From Rallus limicola (lineage: Eukaryota > Chordata > Aves > Gruiformes > Rallidae), in NCBI GenBank assembly GCA_022605955.1, contig JAKCOZ010000016.1:13210001-13274000 (forward strand): a DNA stretch of 64,000 nt, given 5' to 3'. Positions 1 to 11,920 of the stretch are shown piece after piece. A program made the translations under genes and the position numbers. Within the stretch, counting starts at the first letter, position 1, and every line of letters starts with the position of its first letter. The notes beneath the pieces were generated by a model, which was not told the origin of the DNA, made no database searches, and saw only the letters and a list, made by a program, of their open reading frames with translations.

Positions 1-3000
1 AATCAGGCAGGTAATTATTTACACGTTTATGATGATGCCTAGCCACTGAACCAGCACAAAGGTTAGATACCAGTACGCGAAAATTAGACCTACCTCTTGT
101 TTAGAATAGAATTTAATAAAAGAAAATGCAGAAAAGGCAAGTTAGGTTGCGTTAGGTTTAGGTCCTGATAATTCTTATTATTGCTACTTGGGATTGTTTG
201 GAAAACAAGTACAACACTTTGCAATTAGACGCCTGATCTGCAAAAGCACTTCAGCAACGGAACATACGAGTAGTCACTTTAATGAAATTACGCCTCAGAT
301 AGGTGAATTACCCACTCATTTTAAGTGATTTGCTGGAACAAAGCCTTTCTGTTTCAATTCCAGCAGCAGAGTTAAAGTAATGTAACAGCTCCAGTTTCAC
401 AAAAATAACAGACCAAAGGTGGCTGCATGAATAAAGATATTCCCAGAGGGAACAAGCAGTACCTGAAGGCAGTGCCCATGTAACTACACCACCTCAAGTA
501 CCAGTATCAGTTCAACTTTTCTTTTTTTCCCCAAAAAAGATTAAATTTTATTTCATTCCAAACATCCTAACAAACCTGCACTACTTTTGAGTTTGTGCAG
601 GGGATGAAGATGTTAATACTCCCAAGACAAACCCCACTATTCAAAATAGCAATTCTATTTTTCAACCGAGGTAAACAGAGTGCATCAGAGATCTCCAGCG
701 TGGCCCATTGAGGTGTCAGAGCAGCTCATTCAAAGCAATGCATTCTCTTCTGAAAGGTTTTAGTATTATAATCAAAATTCTCTCCCTCAGATGCACCTGA
801 GAAGCATTAACTTCTTGGTGACTTTAAGAACCAAATCCTTTAATACAAACCTAGCTTTTCCCACAGGCACTTGAAAATATTTAGCATTTTTTCAGTTGAA
901 TGCAATTTTCATAATAAAGTAGCTCACTCGGCTACCTGACACCACAGACAAAGACACCGAGCGAGCAGCTCCTGCCAACTTAGGCAGAGCAGGATCGTAA
1001 CCCCCAGTTACATACGTAAATAGGCTTTTAAACAGCCAATTGCTGCAACAATTCAAGCAATTTATGCATTATGTGTTATTGTTATATATTTTATTTGTTA
1101 TTTGCAATCTGGGTATGTTATTCCATAGCATTCAGACACAACTCCTGCACACCCGATGTCTTTCAGCCAACCTTAACGGAGGATACAGCAGATCTCAAAC
1201 TTCTGTAACATTTAAATTCTACCCCTGTGACCAGTTTCAGGGTACCAAAGCAACCCTTTGCTATGCTAAACCCAATTTGGATGCCTAATTTTAATCTCAC
1301 TGTTCTAGGGGCCAGATATCAGAATTTGCTTAATATAATATCCCTTCTGCTACAAAGTAGATTCCTCCACATAAACACACGCCCCTTTGCAAGTGGCACC
1401 AGCTCATCACTAATGATGCTGGTCCCTACTTTTAGTCAACTGTTCATTTAAATTTCACTGGCAAACCTCTCAGAAAAGCACTGGAATGAGGTGTATTTTT
1501 CTTCTGTGCCAAAATACTCAGTCCAGTCTATCAAATCTGAACTGTTCATATTTAACTGCAGCTCCGGTGGTTTCAAGGGTATCATTTAAAAACTACAGTA
1601 TATTTTGTTAAATCACGCCGTACAATGAGCCCGCTTTACTTCCATCCACTTAGCCTATTAATGCAGGCTAATACCGCATGTTCTTGTGGCAGCAAAACCT
1701 AAAGTGTACCAGGAGACTACAGTGATAGATTACATGTACATGCTGTGTCATATCCAATTAACTCAAATTGACTGTGTACTGCATTATGCTGTTAGTGCAT
1801 GGAAGATCAATAAATATGGAGAAAATCCAACGAGGCTCTCTCCATTCCCATCCAATTCTAGTAGGTCTGAGACAGATCATGCTCCTATGATGTGTATGCT
1901 GCTGCTGAAGAGGGCAGGTGGTGCATAGACACCATTCAAACTTGGCCTATTCAATCTAAACTCCTCTAACTCGCCATTCATGCATAGCAAAACACCATCT
2001 GGTCCTATTTTGCCTCCAGCAATCACAGCTGACCAAAAACGATAATAACAGCTGTTGCAAAACAAAAGCCAAACAAAGGGGGGAGGGAAAGGTTAGAACG
2101 AAGTCCAGTGCTGCAAAATACTCCATGAAGTGAGAAATGGAAAAGGAGCCATTCAAATTGCCAACCCCCATTGAAAAGAGCCAGCACAAGACTTCTGGTT
2201 AAACTTGAGATATTTAATCCATCTGTCCTGCAAACCACAATGGTCAGGTGATAATGTAAAATTGAGATTATGTTGCATCGAGGTATTTAAAGCCTTTGTT
2301 CTCCAAGTTAGAAACTAATGACCCTGTGTCAGCTAAAAATTAAACCTCCTTATGTTCTTTCATCATGTGTCAACCTGGGTTAATGTGAAAGTAGAATGTG
2401 GTTAACCGGGGTGATAAAGCATCTGAAACCTTGGGAAAAGAAGGGAGCAGTTAAGTGCTTGTAAATGATATGAAGGAAAACAGCCTTTAAACCGTGCACA
2501 ATGCTGAAATCAGACGGGTGCTGCGTTTTCCCTGTATAAGTTGCATATTAAGCAATTTAAATTAACAGTCTTATTTATGACCTACAATAGCAAAGTTATT
2601 CACTTAGACTTAGGGAATATGAACACCAACTTGTGCCGTTTGAAACACAAGATGTTCTGCAATATGCTATTGTGGGTAATGTAAAATAGAATTTTGTAGC
2701 AAGCAGAGGGATGCCTCAGCTTTTTGAGATTCAAATCTTGATACTTAAAATGTACAGTCCTGCACGATGATTAATTTTGTTTAGCTGCAGTAATTAAAAC
2801 TATTTTTCCTGGAATTGACCATCAGTAGTGCAGCAGCTCTTAATCAAATGTGATAAAACCCAGGATTTATGAAATCATTTAATGAGTGCAATAACACCTG
2901 CTTCTCGCTGCAAATAGTTGAAAACAGACTTCAGTTGTAATTAACTCTTATCACTAGTGACATTTTTCCAACGATACTTCATAGGTCTTCAAAATGACAA

Positions 3001-4370
3001 TTATAGAACTAATACACAATTACTGTCACATGCAGTTTAGCAATTATTTCTGAAGACATTTGTCTAAAGGTTTCAAAACGACTATAAAATGGTTCCCTTT
3101 GTTATGTAACGTTGGGTAAAACTGACACACACAAAGATCTCTCCCAACCAGCCTCTGCCGCGCCAGCCCTAATGCAGGCAGGCTTCCTCGTGCTTGGAAT
3201 AAACACCCTCCGTCCTGGACATTATTAGGTATCATACTAAGGCTATTACGAGCATGGGTAGCTGTCAACTAACACCTATTATGAAAAGCTTCAATTTATA
3301 CACGATTTTTTTTTTCCTGCTCCAAGAAATCTATAAATTTATAATTACAATCTCTTGCTGTTCAATATTTGTACATAATAAACAGAGTACCTGAGGATAA
3401 TGAAATATTGAAAGCTGAATTCATTATTAATAAACTCAGGCGGTATGGTACCTCTTCCCCCAAGTCTGGCTGCAACTTTTTTGGGGATTTATATTCCATT
3501 ATTTTTTGGTTGTGGCCTGAGTGTGGTGGCCACAGACACTGCCTCAAACAGGATTAGGATTCCGCTCAGGTTTGACACTTGCTGTTTTTAATTTTCATTT
3601 TATCATAAGCAGTTTAAGATTGTTGCCAGTGGTAATTTGCAATTTTTATCAAGACCTCTTCATTATAGCTTCTGACAGGACAGATGCTGTAATTAATCAT
3701 GCAAGACAACTGGGGATAGTGGTCAGGCTGCACTTGCAGCACAGCTCTTTCGGGCAAGAAGGGAAAGAGGCAAATAAAGGATTTATCCTCTGTCAAGAGT
3801 GGAAACGTATGAACAGAACTAGTGTTCTGACAACACAGTGAAAGTGAATGTTTCCAAAGTCTTCATAGGAAATACCGTCCTCTGCCACCCCTCCTCTATC
3901 ACGTCCTGCTTTTCTGATAAAGTGTAGGTCAGTTAGCTCAGGATCAGCCAGAGTTGGGGGCTTATAGGCGGGAAGCCCACAGCAGTACCTGCCTTTACAC
4001 CTGAAACTCAAAGATACAAAGAAAACCACGATTTGTGCCTATCTGCATCTCTGAACACTGCTGCTGAGCGACAGGCTGGCTGGCCTCTTCCTGTGCATAA
4101 ACCACCAGTGCTTTGTGACTCTACCACCCGCTTTCTCTCTCTCAAGTAAAACGTAAAAACCACAGAGAAGTTGTAGGCGCCTCTTCAGGAGCACATCCTC
4201 ATGCACACAAGAGCTGATCGCACACCCGATTCCCATCGGTACCTATTTACCCAGAGTGGCTGATAAAAGAAAAATCCAAAAGGTTAAAGAAATTTCCCCA
4301 GGGAAGTGTTTTCATAGGGAAACGTTTCTGGGGTTTCTATCAAAGACTTATGCCCATCAGTTTTACTGAA
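1..4370. other. 3' flank of TOX3, no gene seen
   Basis: This AT-rich stretch lies downstream of the TOX3 3' end. The open frames in it are short, overlap on both strands and show no recognisable protein family. No tRNA, LTR or CR1 tail was recognised. The part from about 2250 to 3060 has long AT-rich runs with several TAATTA/TTAATTA-type homeodomain core sites, the look of conserved noncoding DNA, but conservation cannot be judged from one sequence. Confidence 0.6.
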
Positions 4371-4375
4371 ATGTG

Positions 4376-4406
4376 TTTATTCTATAGCAAGATAAAAGCA
4401 TTTATT
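4376..4406 (-). terminator. Candidate distal TOX3 polyadenylation signals
   Basis: Two AATAAA hexamers on the minus strand (plus-strand TTTATT at 4376-4381 and 4401-4406) lie 25 bp apart at the far end of the AT-rich 3' UTR. They are the last pair before composition changes, so I take them as the likely main cleavage signal. Proximal hexamers in the same UTR are equally good by sequence alone. Confidence 0.45.
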
Positions 4407-5506
4407 TTAGATAAGCAAAATACAAACAACTTAATTGCTGCTATCATAACTCATAAAAAAGTATAAAACAGCATAAAAACACAATAAGCAATGTAGCAAT
4501 TAATAATTCATGTTACCAGTGTTTACATTAAAGCCTCATTTATGAAAACTTTACAACACATGATATGAAAACTTACAACTTTTAAAGAAAATATTTACAT
4601 TGATTATTCAGTTGTGGAGTTTCATTTAAATATTCTACTGGGTTTACAGCGTATTAAAAAACTCTTGCATTTTTCATCTTAGCTTTCTGTAATAACAGTT
4701 TTATTTAAGTGCATTTCCCTTTTAAAAATACAGTGTATTAAATCTGAAACTCATCACTTCGACACAGAATATAATATTCACATTTGTTCTGTAATTGGAA
4801 TTAATGTAAGAGGGTAAACGTCAATATATATTTCCTTACAAACTGTGGTACGTTTATTTGGAGAAATGAAGCGAAAGGTTAAGTCAAGCATTTAAGTTCA
4901 GTTACTTGCATTTGTTTTTCTGAAGACATTTAGGAGAGGAAAAAAAATTAAGAGCTTTGGCAAAAATCTGTGATTTACTCTATTTTTTCATGACAAAAAA
5001 TGCCATCAACTAACTCATGTCATACAAATATGATTGTATGAAATCCAATCATCATTTTACAGGTAGTTACAACTGTGCTTTAAGGGCTTCATGAGTTCCT
5101 ACTGCCTGGAAGTGCATTATTCACTTTTAGCGAAAGAAGGGTTATATCGTATAACTCTGAAAGGCCATTTTGCAGTCATTAGGTCCAGGTATTTATTAGG
5201 CCATCTGATCCATCTGATTCACATATTGTAGGTAAAGCTTAAATAAATTAAAAAGGCATCACATGAAAAAGAGCACAGCTTTCTTTTTTTCTTTTTTTTA
5301 AAACAAAATGATTTATAGTCAGCTAAAAGATGATACACAGCTACATTGTAGTTCTTTATTGCCTATCTAATAGACACTTTAGAGGATCATTTGATCTGTT
5401 ATGCATCCCTGCATAACTACCATCAACAATTTACAGTTTTCAGCCAAATATGGTTTACCCCTACCCCCTCCATCAACACAAAGCCATGTTGCAAGAGCAT
5501 TCATCT
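4376..5506 (-). other. TOX3: TOX3 3' untranslated region
   Basis: This begins directly after the TOX3 stop codon on the minus strand. It is strongly AT-rich with many short A and T runs, as expected of a vertebrate 3' UTR, and composition changes to more mixed sequence below about 4350. Several AATAAA hexamers occur on the minus strand (plus-strand TTTATT at 4376, 4401, 4700, 4853, 5192 and 5355), so alternative 3' ends are possible. The distal end is an inference from the last clustered signals; transcript data would be needed to fix it. Confidence 0.6.
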
Positions 5507-6250
5507 TCAGAAAATACTGACCTGCGATAATACTTGAGTCTGTGTCTGAGATTGTATTTGTGACTGGTGCTGCTGAGGTGCTGGCTGAGGGCTCCCAATG
5601 GCAGGGATGGGAGAAGTGATCTGAGAGGCTACTGGAGAGTGCTGCTGAGGAGAAGGCTGTGACTGGTGTTGCATGTGCTGCATTTGCTGTTGCTGAATTT
5701 GCTGAAGCTGTATGTGCTGCAGTTGCTGTTGCATTTGCTGCTGATTAATTTGCTGCTGAAGATGCTGCTGCTGCTGCTGCTGCAAATGTTGTTGCATGTG
5801 GTGCTGAAAATGCTGCTGTTGCATTTGTTGCTGTATTTGCTGATGCATTTGATGCTGATGTAGTTGCTGCTGCTGCATCTGCTGCATCTGTTGCTGCTGG
5901 AGCTGCTGTATCTGGTGCTGCTGGCTTTGCATGGAGGGACTGACTTGAGATGAAGATGGAGTTGCCACCATACTTGTTCCCATAGAGCTTATCAAAGGAG
6001 CTGCAATGTTTGTTGGCATGTTTGGTGCAATGGTAACGGAAGCTACAATCTGATTCATCGGCAGTCTCATGGTTAAAGGTTTTGGAGCAATTGCCCTGGG
6101 AAGGGGCTGTTGAAGAGTTTGAGGAGATGCTGGTACTGTTGAGTGCTGAGAAAGCGAAGTATTCAGAATAAGGGAGGAAGACAAATTTGTGGATGCCAAT
6201 GTTTGCTGTACAGAACGAATTGTCTGGGCCTCAGCAGATTCTGCAGCAGC
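5507..6250 (-). CDS. TOX3: TOX3 exon 7 (terminal): glutamine-rich C-terminus
   Basis: This is the last coding exon of TOX3, a nuclear HMG-box transcription factor that in mammals acts in neurons and epithelia as a transcriptional co-activator. The acceptor is CACACAG at the 6250/6251 border, the frame is phase 0, and the TGA stop occupies 5507-5509. It encodes 247 residues. First comes a short segment beginning [13 protein letters not shown], continuous with the end of the HMG box. Next is a Ser/Thr/Pro-rich stretch containing the family signature [18 protein letters not shown]. Then comes a long Gln-rich region (about 5640-5935) interrupted by Met, His, Leu and Ile. The end is the conserved tail QVLSQVSIF. 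The Gln-rich block is what separates TOX3 (formerly CAGF9/TNRC9) from TOX, TOX2 and TOX4. Identification is very secure. The coding frame is intact, with no frameshift or premature stop. Confidence 0.97.
   Translation of the reverse strand, partial: AAAESAEAQTIRSVQQTLASTNLSSSLILNTSLSQHSTVPASPQTLQQPLPRAIAPKPLTMRLPMNQIVASVTIAPNMPTNIAAPLISSMGTSMVATPSSSQVSPSMQSQQHQIQQLQQQQMQQMQQQQLHQHQMHQQIQQQMQQQHFQHHMQQHLQQQQQQHLQQQINQQQMQQQLQHIQLQQIQQQQMQHMQHQSQPSPQQHSPVASQITSPIPAIGSPQPAPQQHQSQIQSQTQTQVLSQVSIF
5765..5782 (-). repeat. (CAG)6 within the TOX3 glutamine tract
   Basis: Six uninterrupted CAG codons (CTG on the plus strand) are in frame and encode Gln6 between a Leu and a His codon. It is the longest pure CAG run in the tract. 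The rest of the Gln-rich region mixes CAG and CAA and is broken by Met, His, Leu and Ile codons. Confidence 0.95.
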
Positions 6251-8211
6251 CTGTGTGTGGAAAAGAAATTAATTGTATTTTTAGCAGAAAAGAACATTGC
6301 TAGTGTTTGCATGGAAATAAAAGTCATGACTACTCAGGGAGACTTTTTCACACATTTGTGGCTGAAAGAGCAAAAAAGAGCCCAACACGGTACATATTTA
6401 TGTTTTCCAAAAACTCCTGTTCTCTGGGAGACAAATCTGAGCAGAAGCATATCCCCCAGCACCAGCTATCAAAACGTAGGAGTGGCATACAAACAACAAA
6501 ACGTCTCAAACAATGTTTTTATCTGGTTGTTGAGCTTTTTGCACCTAAGGCATCAAGACATCAGTACGTGCAGCAGACAAAAGTCCTAGGGAGCACTGTG
6601 GAGGGACCCAACAGTGCACGTTGCAAGCAGTGTGGTCACATCAGTGGCATGCCCTGCACACGGAATCCTGCCTGCATCCAAGTTTCCGAGACACACCTGG
6701 GGGAACCTCACTGTCCATAGAGGCTTATTGCAGCAGATGAGGTGTGCTGGTGCCTTTGAAGGCACTTTTGTTGGGTACATTTTAATATATTGTGCATCTT
6801 TACATTAGACACACTGAAGCACCAAAGGCAGAATTCATCTCTCATGATTTTACACATCTGCACAACATGTAGTAGAGCTGTCAGGAATCCCTATATAAAG
6901 ACAACAGAGAGGAAAAGTCTCTTCCAGCACAATTAACTGACATGTTTTAGACACTGGCTTGAATGTGTCAAGTTATGCTGCAGAAGAGTCTGGTCCATCC
7001 CTACGCTCAGCGGCAACCTCAGATGAAAAGGCTACATCAAGCAAACAGTAAGTTAAAGGAGATGAATTTGGGACTTATGGTGTAATTCCCACAAGTTACT
7101 TGGCAGCCTAAGTCCCGTGGATCTGGGGAGAGAATATGATTTCTGATCATTTTGGAAAAGGGAACTTAGGACTGAGAAAATAAATTCCCTCAAAGATACT
7201 TACAATTCCAGCTGCCACTGAACTTACTGTTGTGGTACTAAAAGCTTAGGGAATATTACCCAAGTTATAGAGACTTAGAAAAATGCATCTTTTCAACACT
7301 AGGAGAAGAAATCTTCCAGCTTGCAAGAACACACATGTCTGATTTTTGCTCGTTTATTTCTAAGCTTTAATTAAAATACAGCAACGTTTGGCATGAGTTA
7401 CTAACGCGCTGCAGCTAGTATATTCTCAGGAGTTTGTATTGTCGCCTTCCTCTGTTGCTTTCTTGTGATCAAAGATCCTTTTGAAATTGATCTTTATGAA
7501 GCACTCATAGAGAAATAACCACCTTGATTAATTTTTACCCATATTTTAGATGACCATAAGCATATTTCCATGTACGGTATTCAGATGCAACAGATCTACA
7601 GCCAGTGTAGTGCTGCCAGTTAAAAAGGTAAATTCTCAAATGAGACAGCAGAGCATTGCTTCCTTCACAAGTTATATTCTAACCCAGGATCTCCTAAAAT
7701 ACGCCACGTGGCTAACTGCCAGCCAGTCCATTTGTAAGCACTCTGTAAATTCCGAGCCACCACACATTTTTTCCCCCCCTCACCTGCAAGAAATACTTAA
7801 GCTTTGCCATACAATACCTGCTCTCCAGCTCCACACAAAACTAGCCTGTCTTTTGAGAAGTAGCACTCGAGGGAAAAACAAAACTCTGCCCATAGCTTGC
7901 AAATGTCAAAAGGCAGTCGATGTTTTGTGACCGAATTTTACTTCCGTAGCGAAGTGGGTTATTCTGCCTCCACAGATAAAGGAAGACATACATTTATGAA
8001 GCTATTGTATGGCAATCATTACTATGCCATTAGAAAGGTGAACTATTTTTTTGCAGAGACTAAGCAGGATTCAAGCAGCAGCACAGCATCTTGTAGAGCT
8101 GTATTACAGAAATCCTGGGATTCTCCTCTTCTGCCTAGCACCCCATCCCCGTATTTACCCGCCACTGCCAAAAGCTACCTTGCAGTACACTGCTGGCATT
8201 ACTAGGCTTAC
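6251..8211 (-). other. TOX3 intron 6
   Basis: This 1.96 kb intron is bounded by a GTAAG donor (plus-strand CTTAC at 8207-8211) and a CACACAG acceptor next to 6250. Several open frames of 60-148 codons run through it on both strands, but none has a recognisable domain or plausible splice context. No mobile element was recognised. Confidence 0.85.
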
Positions 8212-8292
8212 CTTGGAAACAAGGCTTGCTCTGTAGGCTGCAAGTGCCTTCAGGTATTCTTTTTTGGCAGCTTCAGTTTTTCTTTTATATAC
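8212..8292 (-). CDS. TOX3: TOX3 exon 6: second half of the HMG box
   Basis: This 81-bp exon encodes 27 residues, from [13 protein letters not shown] through to AYRASLVSK. It is helix 3 and the C-terminal strap of the HMG box, the DNA-bending domain. The acceptor is TTAATAG just above 8292 and the donor GTAAGC just below 8212; both ends are phase 0. The sequence is identical, as far as I can recall, to the mammalian TOX3 segment, which fits the strong constraint on this box. Skipping the exon would keep the frame but delete the last HMG helix. Confidence 0.97.
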
Positions 8293-8719
8293 CTATTAAG
8301 AGAGACAACAAGTTCAGCAACTTCAATTACTGAGATGTTTTTCAACAGAATGCTCCCAAAAATCACTTGTAAAGAAACAGAAACACAGACCAAAACCCAA
8401 GAAAGCACTCTACTGTTTAAATGTGCTTTTTCTTCCCTGAAAGAGCAAAACATTCTTGCGGTGGCTACAGACTTTTGGGTCTACTTTCTGGACTTGCACC
8501 ACAATATATGTTGCTTTAACGTGAATAAAAAAAGGCAACCAACTGTTTGATTAAGACTACCTGTGCACACTTAGCATTCCCTAGGAATCGATATTTTAAT
8601 GACTCCAAGTAATGGAGATATTAGAATATTGAGCAGTTCAGATGCTAAAACATATCTGCGGTGGTATAAAATAGCAATAATTGTCTACACAGTATTGTTT
8701 TAAACAAATATTTGAAATA

Positions 8720-8737
8720 TAAATATATATATATATA
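8720..8737. repeat. (AT)n microsatellite
   Basis: A short alternating AT run lies in intron 5 of TOX3. Confidence 0.85.
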
Positions 8738-9081
8738 AATAATCTTTAGAAAAGGTGGTTCACAGAACTTGGACAATTCACACTTTCCCCAAAGCCAGTA
8801 TGATAGAATCCCATTGAGTTAAACAGGGACAGGGAGGCAAAACTGAGTCAATCTATTTTTAGTCATCAGTAAATTTTAAGTTCACCCTTAAATCATGTTC
8901 ACCATCATTTGTTAGCTCAGACTAAAAGTTTCCAAATGTATTTCAAAAACAAGTATTTGCCAGATGCCCTACTCGGGAATCGACACTTCCATCGCAGCTT
9001 CCACTGATGTACTGGGAGCTGCATGGAGTATCAACAGGCAAACAAGACTCAAAGGATCTTTCTTTTTTTTCCCCTTCAATC

Positions 9082-9111
9082 CATGTGTAGGAGTTACATG
9101 TGTAGGAGTTA
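9082..9111. repeat. 15-bp direct tandem repeat
   Basis: Two perfect head-to-tail copies of CATGTGTAGGAGTTA are followed by a degenerate third copy reaching about 9131. They lie in intron 5, about 550 bp from exon 5. Confidence 0.9.
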
Positions 9112-9660
9112 CAAGTGTATAGAAGGAGTAACAACCCTCAAGGAAGAACAATACTCATCACTTGGTAGCAAGTTTGAGTTGGAGATAACATTTCACACAG
9201 GACATTCTAATGAGGCACAGAGGACCAGCTTCAAAGGCTGGAAAGCAACACGCTTTGTAACAAATTCATAAGGCAGATCAAAGGAAACAGTAAATGTGCT
9301 GTGCCTTCCCCTTTTCTCTTCTAACTTCAGATTAATAGGAAACAAGGGCTTTGAAATAGGAATCATCAAAAGATGGTCAGAACAGGACTCTAGGACAGTA
9401 TCACCTGAGATTTTTACAAACTGCTCTTTAAAGAGTAAAGACAAATACAGCTATTTAATACTACCTACTGGCTATTGTAACAAAATACTTTTTAGGTGCC
9501 AGGGCTTCAAGACGTTCAAAAATCAGTGTAGTTCTACAGAGTAAGAGGTCTACATCAGTAAGTAGCATGGTCCACTGAGAACCGAGGTAGGAGGATTGGG
9601 TTTTTTTTACATGGGTTACTCTTTCACTTCTTGTGAGACAACCCTGCACCAATTTTTTAC

Positions 9661-9888
9661 CTGTTTTTGTTCCTCTCCTAAACTGTCCCACATAGATGCC
9701 ACTATTTTTGAAACCTCTCCAAACGTAGCATTTGGGTTCTGCCCTTTAATTGCAGCTTGTGTATCCCTGAAGAAAAGGGCATATGCTGACACTGGCTTTT
9801 GTGGCTCATTTGGATCTTTCTTTTTCTTCTTCTTTGGAGTCTTGGGCTTCTTGCCAGAATCTGGGGCTGCTCTTTTTTCTCCAGCAGC
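9661..9888 (-). CDS. TOX3: TOX3 exon 5: nuclear localisation segment and first half of the HMG box
   Basis: This 228-bp exon encodes 76 residues. Residues 4-24 of the exon form a highly basic segment with a KRAAP start and a run of six lysines before DPNEP. This is the expected nuclear localisation signal of the family. The HMG box then starts with [16 protein letters not shown], including the aromatic and hydrophobic helix 1 positions, and continues through helix 2 ([15 protein letters not shown]), ending EEQKQ. The box is completed by exon 6. The acceptor is TTCTTAG above 9888 and the donor GTAAAA below 9661; both ends are phase 0. The donor departs from the usual GTRAGT at its fifth base, so it may be weaker than average. 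The basic segment and box are shared by TOX, TOX2, TOX3 and TOX4; the TOX3 assignment comes from the flanking exons. Confidence 0.97.
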
Positions 9889-11231
9889 CTAAGAAACAGT
9901 AATATCAAGAACAGTCAGTGTATGCATGAAATAAGTCGGGCTAATTCAAAAAATTATCGACCAGCTGACTTCTAAATGCTGCTTACACAGTAGCTTTATC
10001 CGTATATTTTTGAGAGATCTGTCATGTAAGACTTTCTCCTACTAAGTAGTACTTAGTCTCAGCTCAATCTCATCAGATCTACTGGAACTAAATGCTACTC
10101 ATTGTAAGCGTGGCTTAGAGAGAAAAACTCTACAAGCTTGACCTGAAAAAGTATACCCTGATGCTGTTTTGTATTAAAAAAAAAGAAAAAAGATTTAATC
10201 AATAGTGTTTTGAACAGGCAAGTTTCGGCAGTAGCGACTCAGAAGACAAGAGCTCAGAGGCATTTCCTGATTCCCAGACTTAGACTGTCAACTCAGACTT
10301 GGGTCAGGGGTTGAAAAGCCCGCACTTGAGGCAAAAAAGCAGCAGCTACTCTGCAGCTTCTACCCATCTGCAATGAGCACCTGGTGTCCCACCACCCGCT
10401 GTCCCACCACCCACCTCCACCACTCCTGGCACAGGGTGAGGTGCCTGTGCAGTACCAGAGGCTCAGGGATCCTGCCTGGCACCGCCCCTGCTCTTCCACC
10501 TCCCTCTGGGATGGGGAACCCCTGAGGAGCAGCGCACCCAAACCGCAGGTAACTCAGGTCCCTGCGTGCTCCTCACGCCCAGGACCTGTCCCGCTCTGTG
10601 CTGGTTGATAAAACAAAGGACAAGGTGGCTCTAAAACATGCCTCTGTGGCAGTCGTTTTACATCGATGCCTTGAGGACCCTGTGTAACGACCTCTCCACC
10701 TGCACCATTACCATTAACTAAATGAGTGCACCTTTCGTGGAACAGCCTGGATTTGGCCCTTTAGATATACTGCTATAGTAAGATTTGTGCTCTTTTTTTT
10801 CTTGTCTGATTTCCCTCTTCTAACAGACTGATTTAAAGCAAATGTAAATTAACTAAACTTTCAGTTAGAAGAAAGCTTATTTTATTTCTATCTAAGTGCA
10901 TCTATATTTTATGACCCCAGAGAATACAGAAATAACAAAACTGTCCAAAGTTGATGAAGAGATTCACCAGATACATAAAATCTGAAATGAATTATGAATG
11001 TATTAGACCATATACACAGATATATGTGTATATTCTTACATGGATTACTTTGGAGGTATTATGGAAACTTATAATTGAAGCAGCTAAACAGCAAATGAAT
11101 CATATTCCACTAGACTGTAATATTTGTATTTTCTATGACCATAGTGCAGCTGGGATGATACTGCCACACTCATGAAAATACTGCACATGGACACATAAGG
11201 CTTACTCACTACAGTGCACAGAGTAACTTAC
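9889..11231 (-). other. TOX3 intron 4
   Basis: This 1.34 kb intron has a GTAAGT donor and a TTCTTAG acceptor. It contains a GC-rich island of about 300 bp (10290-10600) unlike the surrounding AT-rich sequence, with a C-rich tandem at 10388-10412. No conserved coding segment was seen; open frames through the island look like chance products of its composition. Confidence 0.8.
10388..10412 (-). repeat. C-rich tandem repeat, G-quadruplex pattern on the minus strand
   Basis: The unit TCCCACCACCCGCTG is repeated nearly twice. On the minus strand, which is the TOX3 sense strand, this gives four GGG runs separated by loops of 4, 5 and 4 nt, matching the usual G3+N1-7 pattern. It lies in intron 4 about 0.5 kb from exon 5. 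Confidence 0.8.
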
Positions 11232-11501
11232 TCTATTGGATTCATCTGCATCTTCTTCATTTATGGAGCTGGACGGGGAAGGAGTGGCTGATTTACTTGC
11301 AGGAGGGGAGGGAGAAGTGTGTGGCAGATTAGTGCCTCCTAAATTGAGCCCCAGCTGCGCACTTAGCTGAGACTGGTTAATGGTGGTTAGCTGGGAGGGA
11401 GGCATGATTCCCGAATGAGCAGCGTCAGTCATGTGGACAATAGACCTCATAACCAGAGAGTGGTCCTGGCGATACTGGGAAACTGGTGCATGACTCTGCT
11501 C
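11232..11501 (-). CDS. TOX3: TOX3 exon 4: linker with Ser/Pro-rich region
   Basis: This 270-bp exon encodes 90 residues starting [16 protein letters not shown]. It contains the conserved family stretch [19 protein letters not shown], then a Ser/Pro-rich segment ([17 protein letters not shown]) and the acidic end [10 protein letters not shown] that precedes the basic segment of exon 5. The acceptor is TTTTAG just above 11501 and the donor GTAAGT just below 11232; both ends are phase 0. The Ser/Pro clusters are plausible phosphorylation sites, by inference only. The frame is intact. Confidence 0.97.
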
Positions 11502-11692
11502 CTAAAAGAGATTGAAATGTTATTTCAGCATTAGCAGGTACCATACAGCATCAGCAGGTAAAGGTATTTTTGCAGGCTTATGGAACTGACACTGTCAGCC
11601 TGCAGTTTGTTTTGCTTCTTTTTAATGAATTAAATGCATTTTTAGTAAATTCAAGGCATCGACAGTTACCCTGGACTTTGCTTCTTCCCCAT

Positions 11693-11709
11693 CTGTGTGT
11701 GTGTGTGTG
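11693..11709. repeat. (TG)n microsatellite
   Basis: A short TG run in intron 3. A CA run lies about 200 bp away at 11904-11920, so the two are in inverted orientation and could pair in RNA. Confidence 0.85.
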
Positions 11710-11903
11710 GGTTTGTAGAATAAAAATCACATTTCCCCAATTTTAAACATTTCTTCTCTTGATGCAGCGAGAAATACCCACGTAAACATGGGGCAAACAG
11801 GCTGACTTGGCAACGCACGGAAATCATCACAACTGAGAAGGCACAAACTGCTGTCAAATGCAGAAAGTCAACAAAGCCAGGGCGAGGTGGGGAGGGTGGG
11901 TAT

Positions 11904-11920
11904 ATACACACACACACACT
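11904..11920. repeat. (CA)n microsatellite
   Basis: A short CA run, the inverted partner of the TG run at 11693-11709. Confidence 0.85.

Larger units (their letters stand above)
8293..9660 (-). other. TOX3 intron 5
   Basis: This 1.37 kb intron has canonical GT-AG ends. It contains an (AT)n microsatellite at about 8720-8737 and a short 15-bp tandem repeat at 9082-9111. No other feature was recognised. Confidence 0.85.

Noticed and set aside
5666..5863. Leucine-rich open frame on the plus strand
   Set aside because: It is the antisense reading of the TOX3 glutamine tract (CAG read as CTG, Leu) and not a gene.
6143..6589. 148-codon open frame on the plus strand
   Set aside because: It overlaps TOX3 exon 7 and intron 6 in antisense, has no domain, and its length is within chance for this much sequence.
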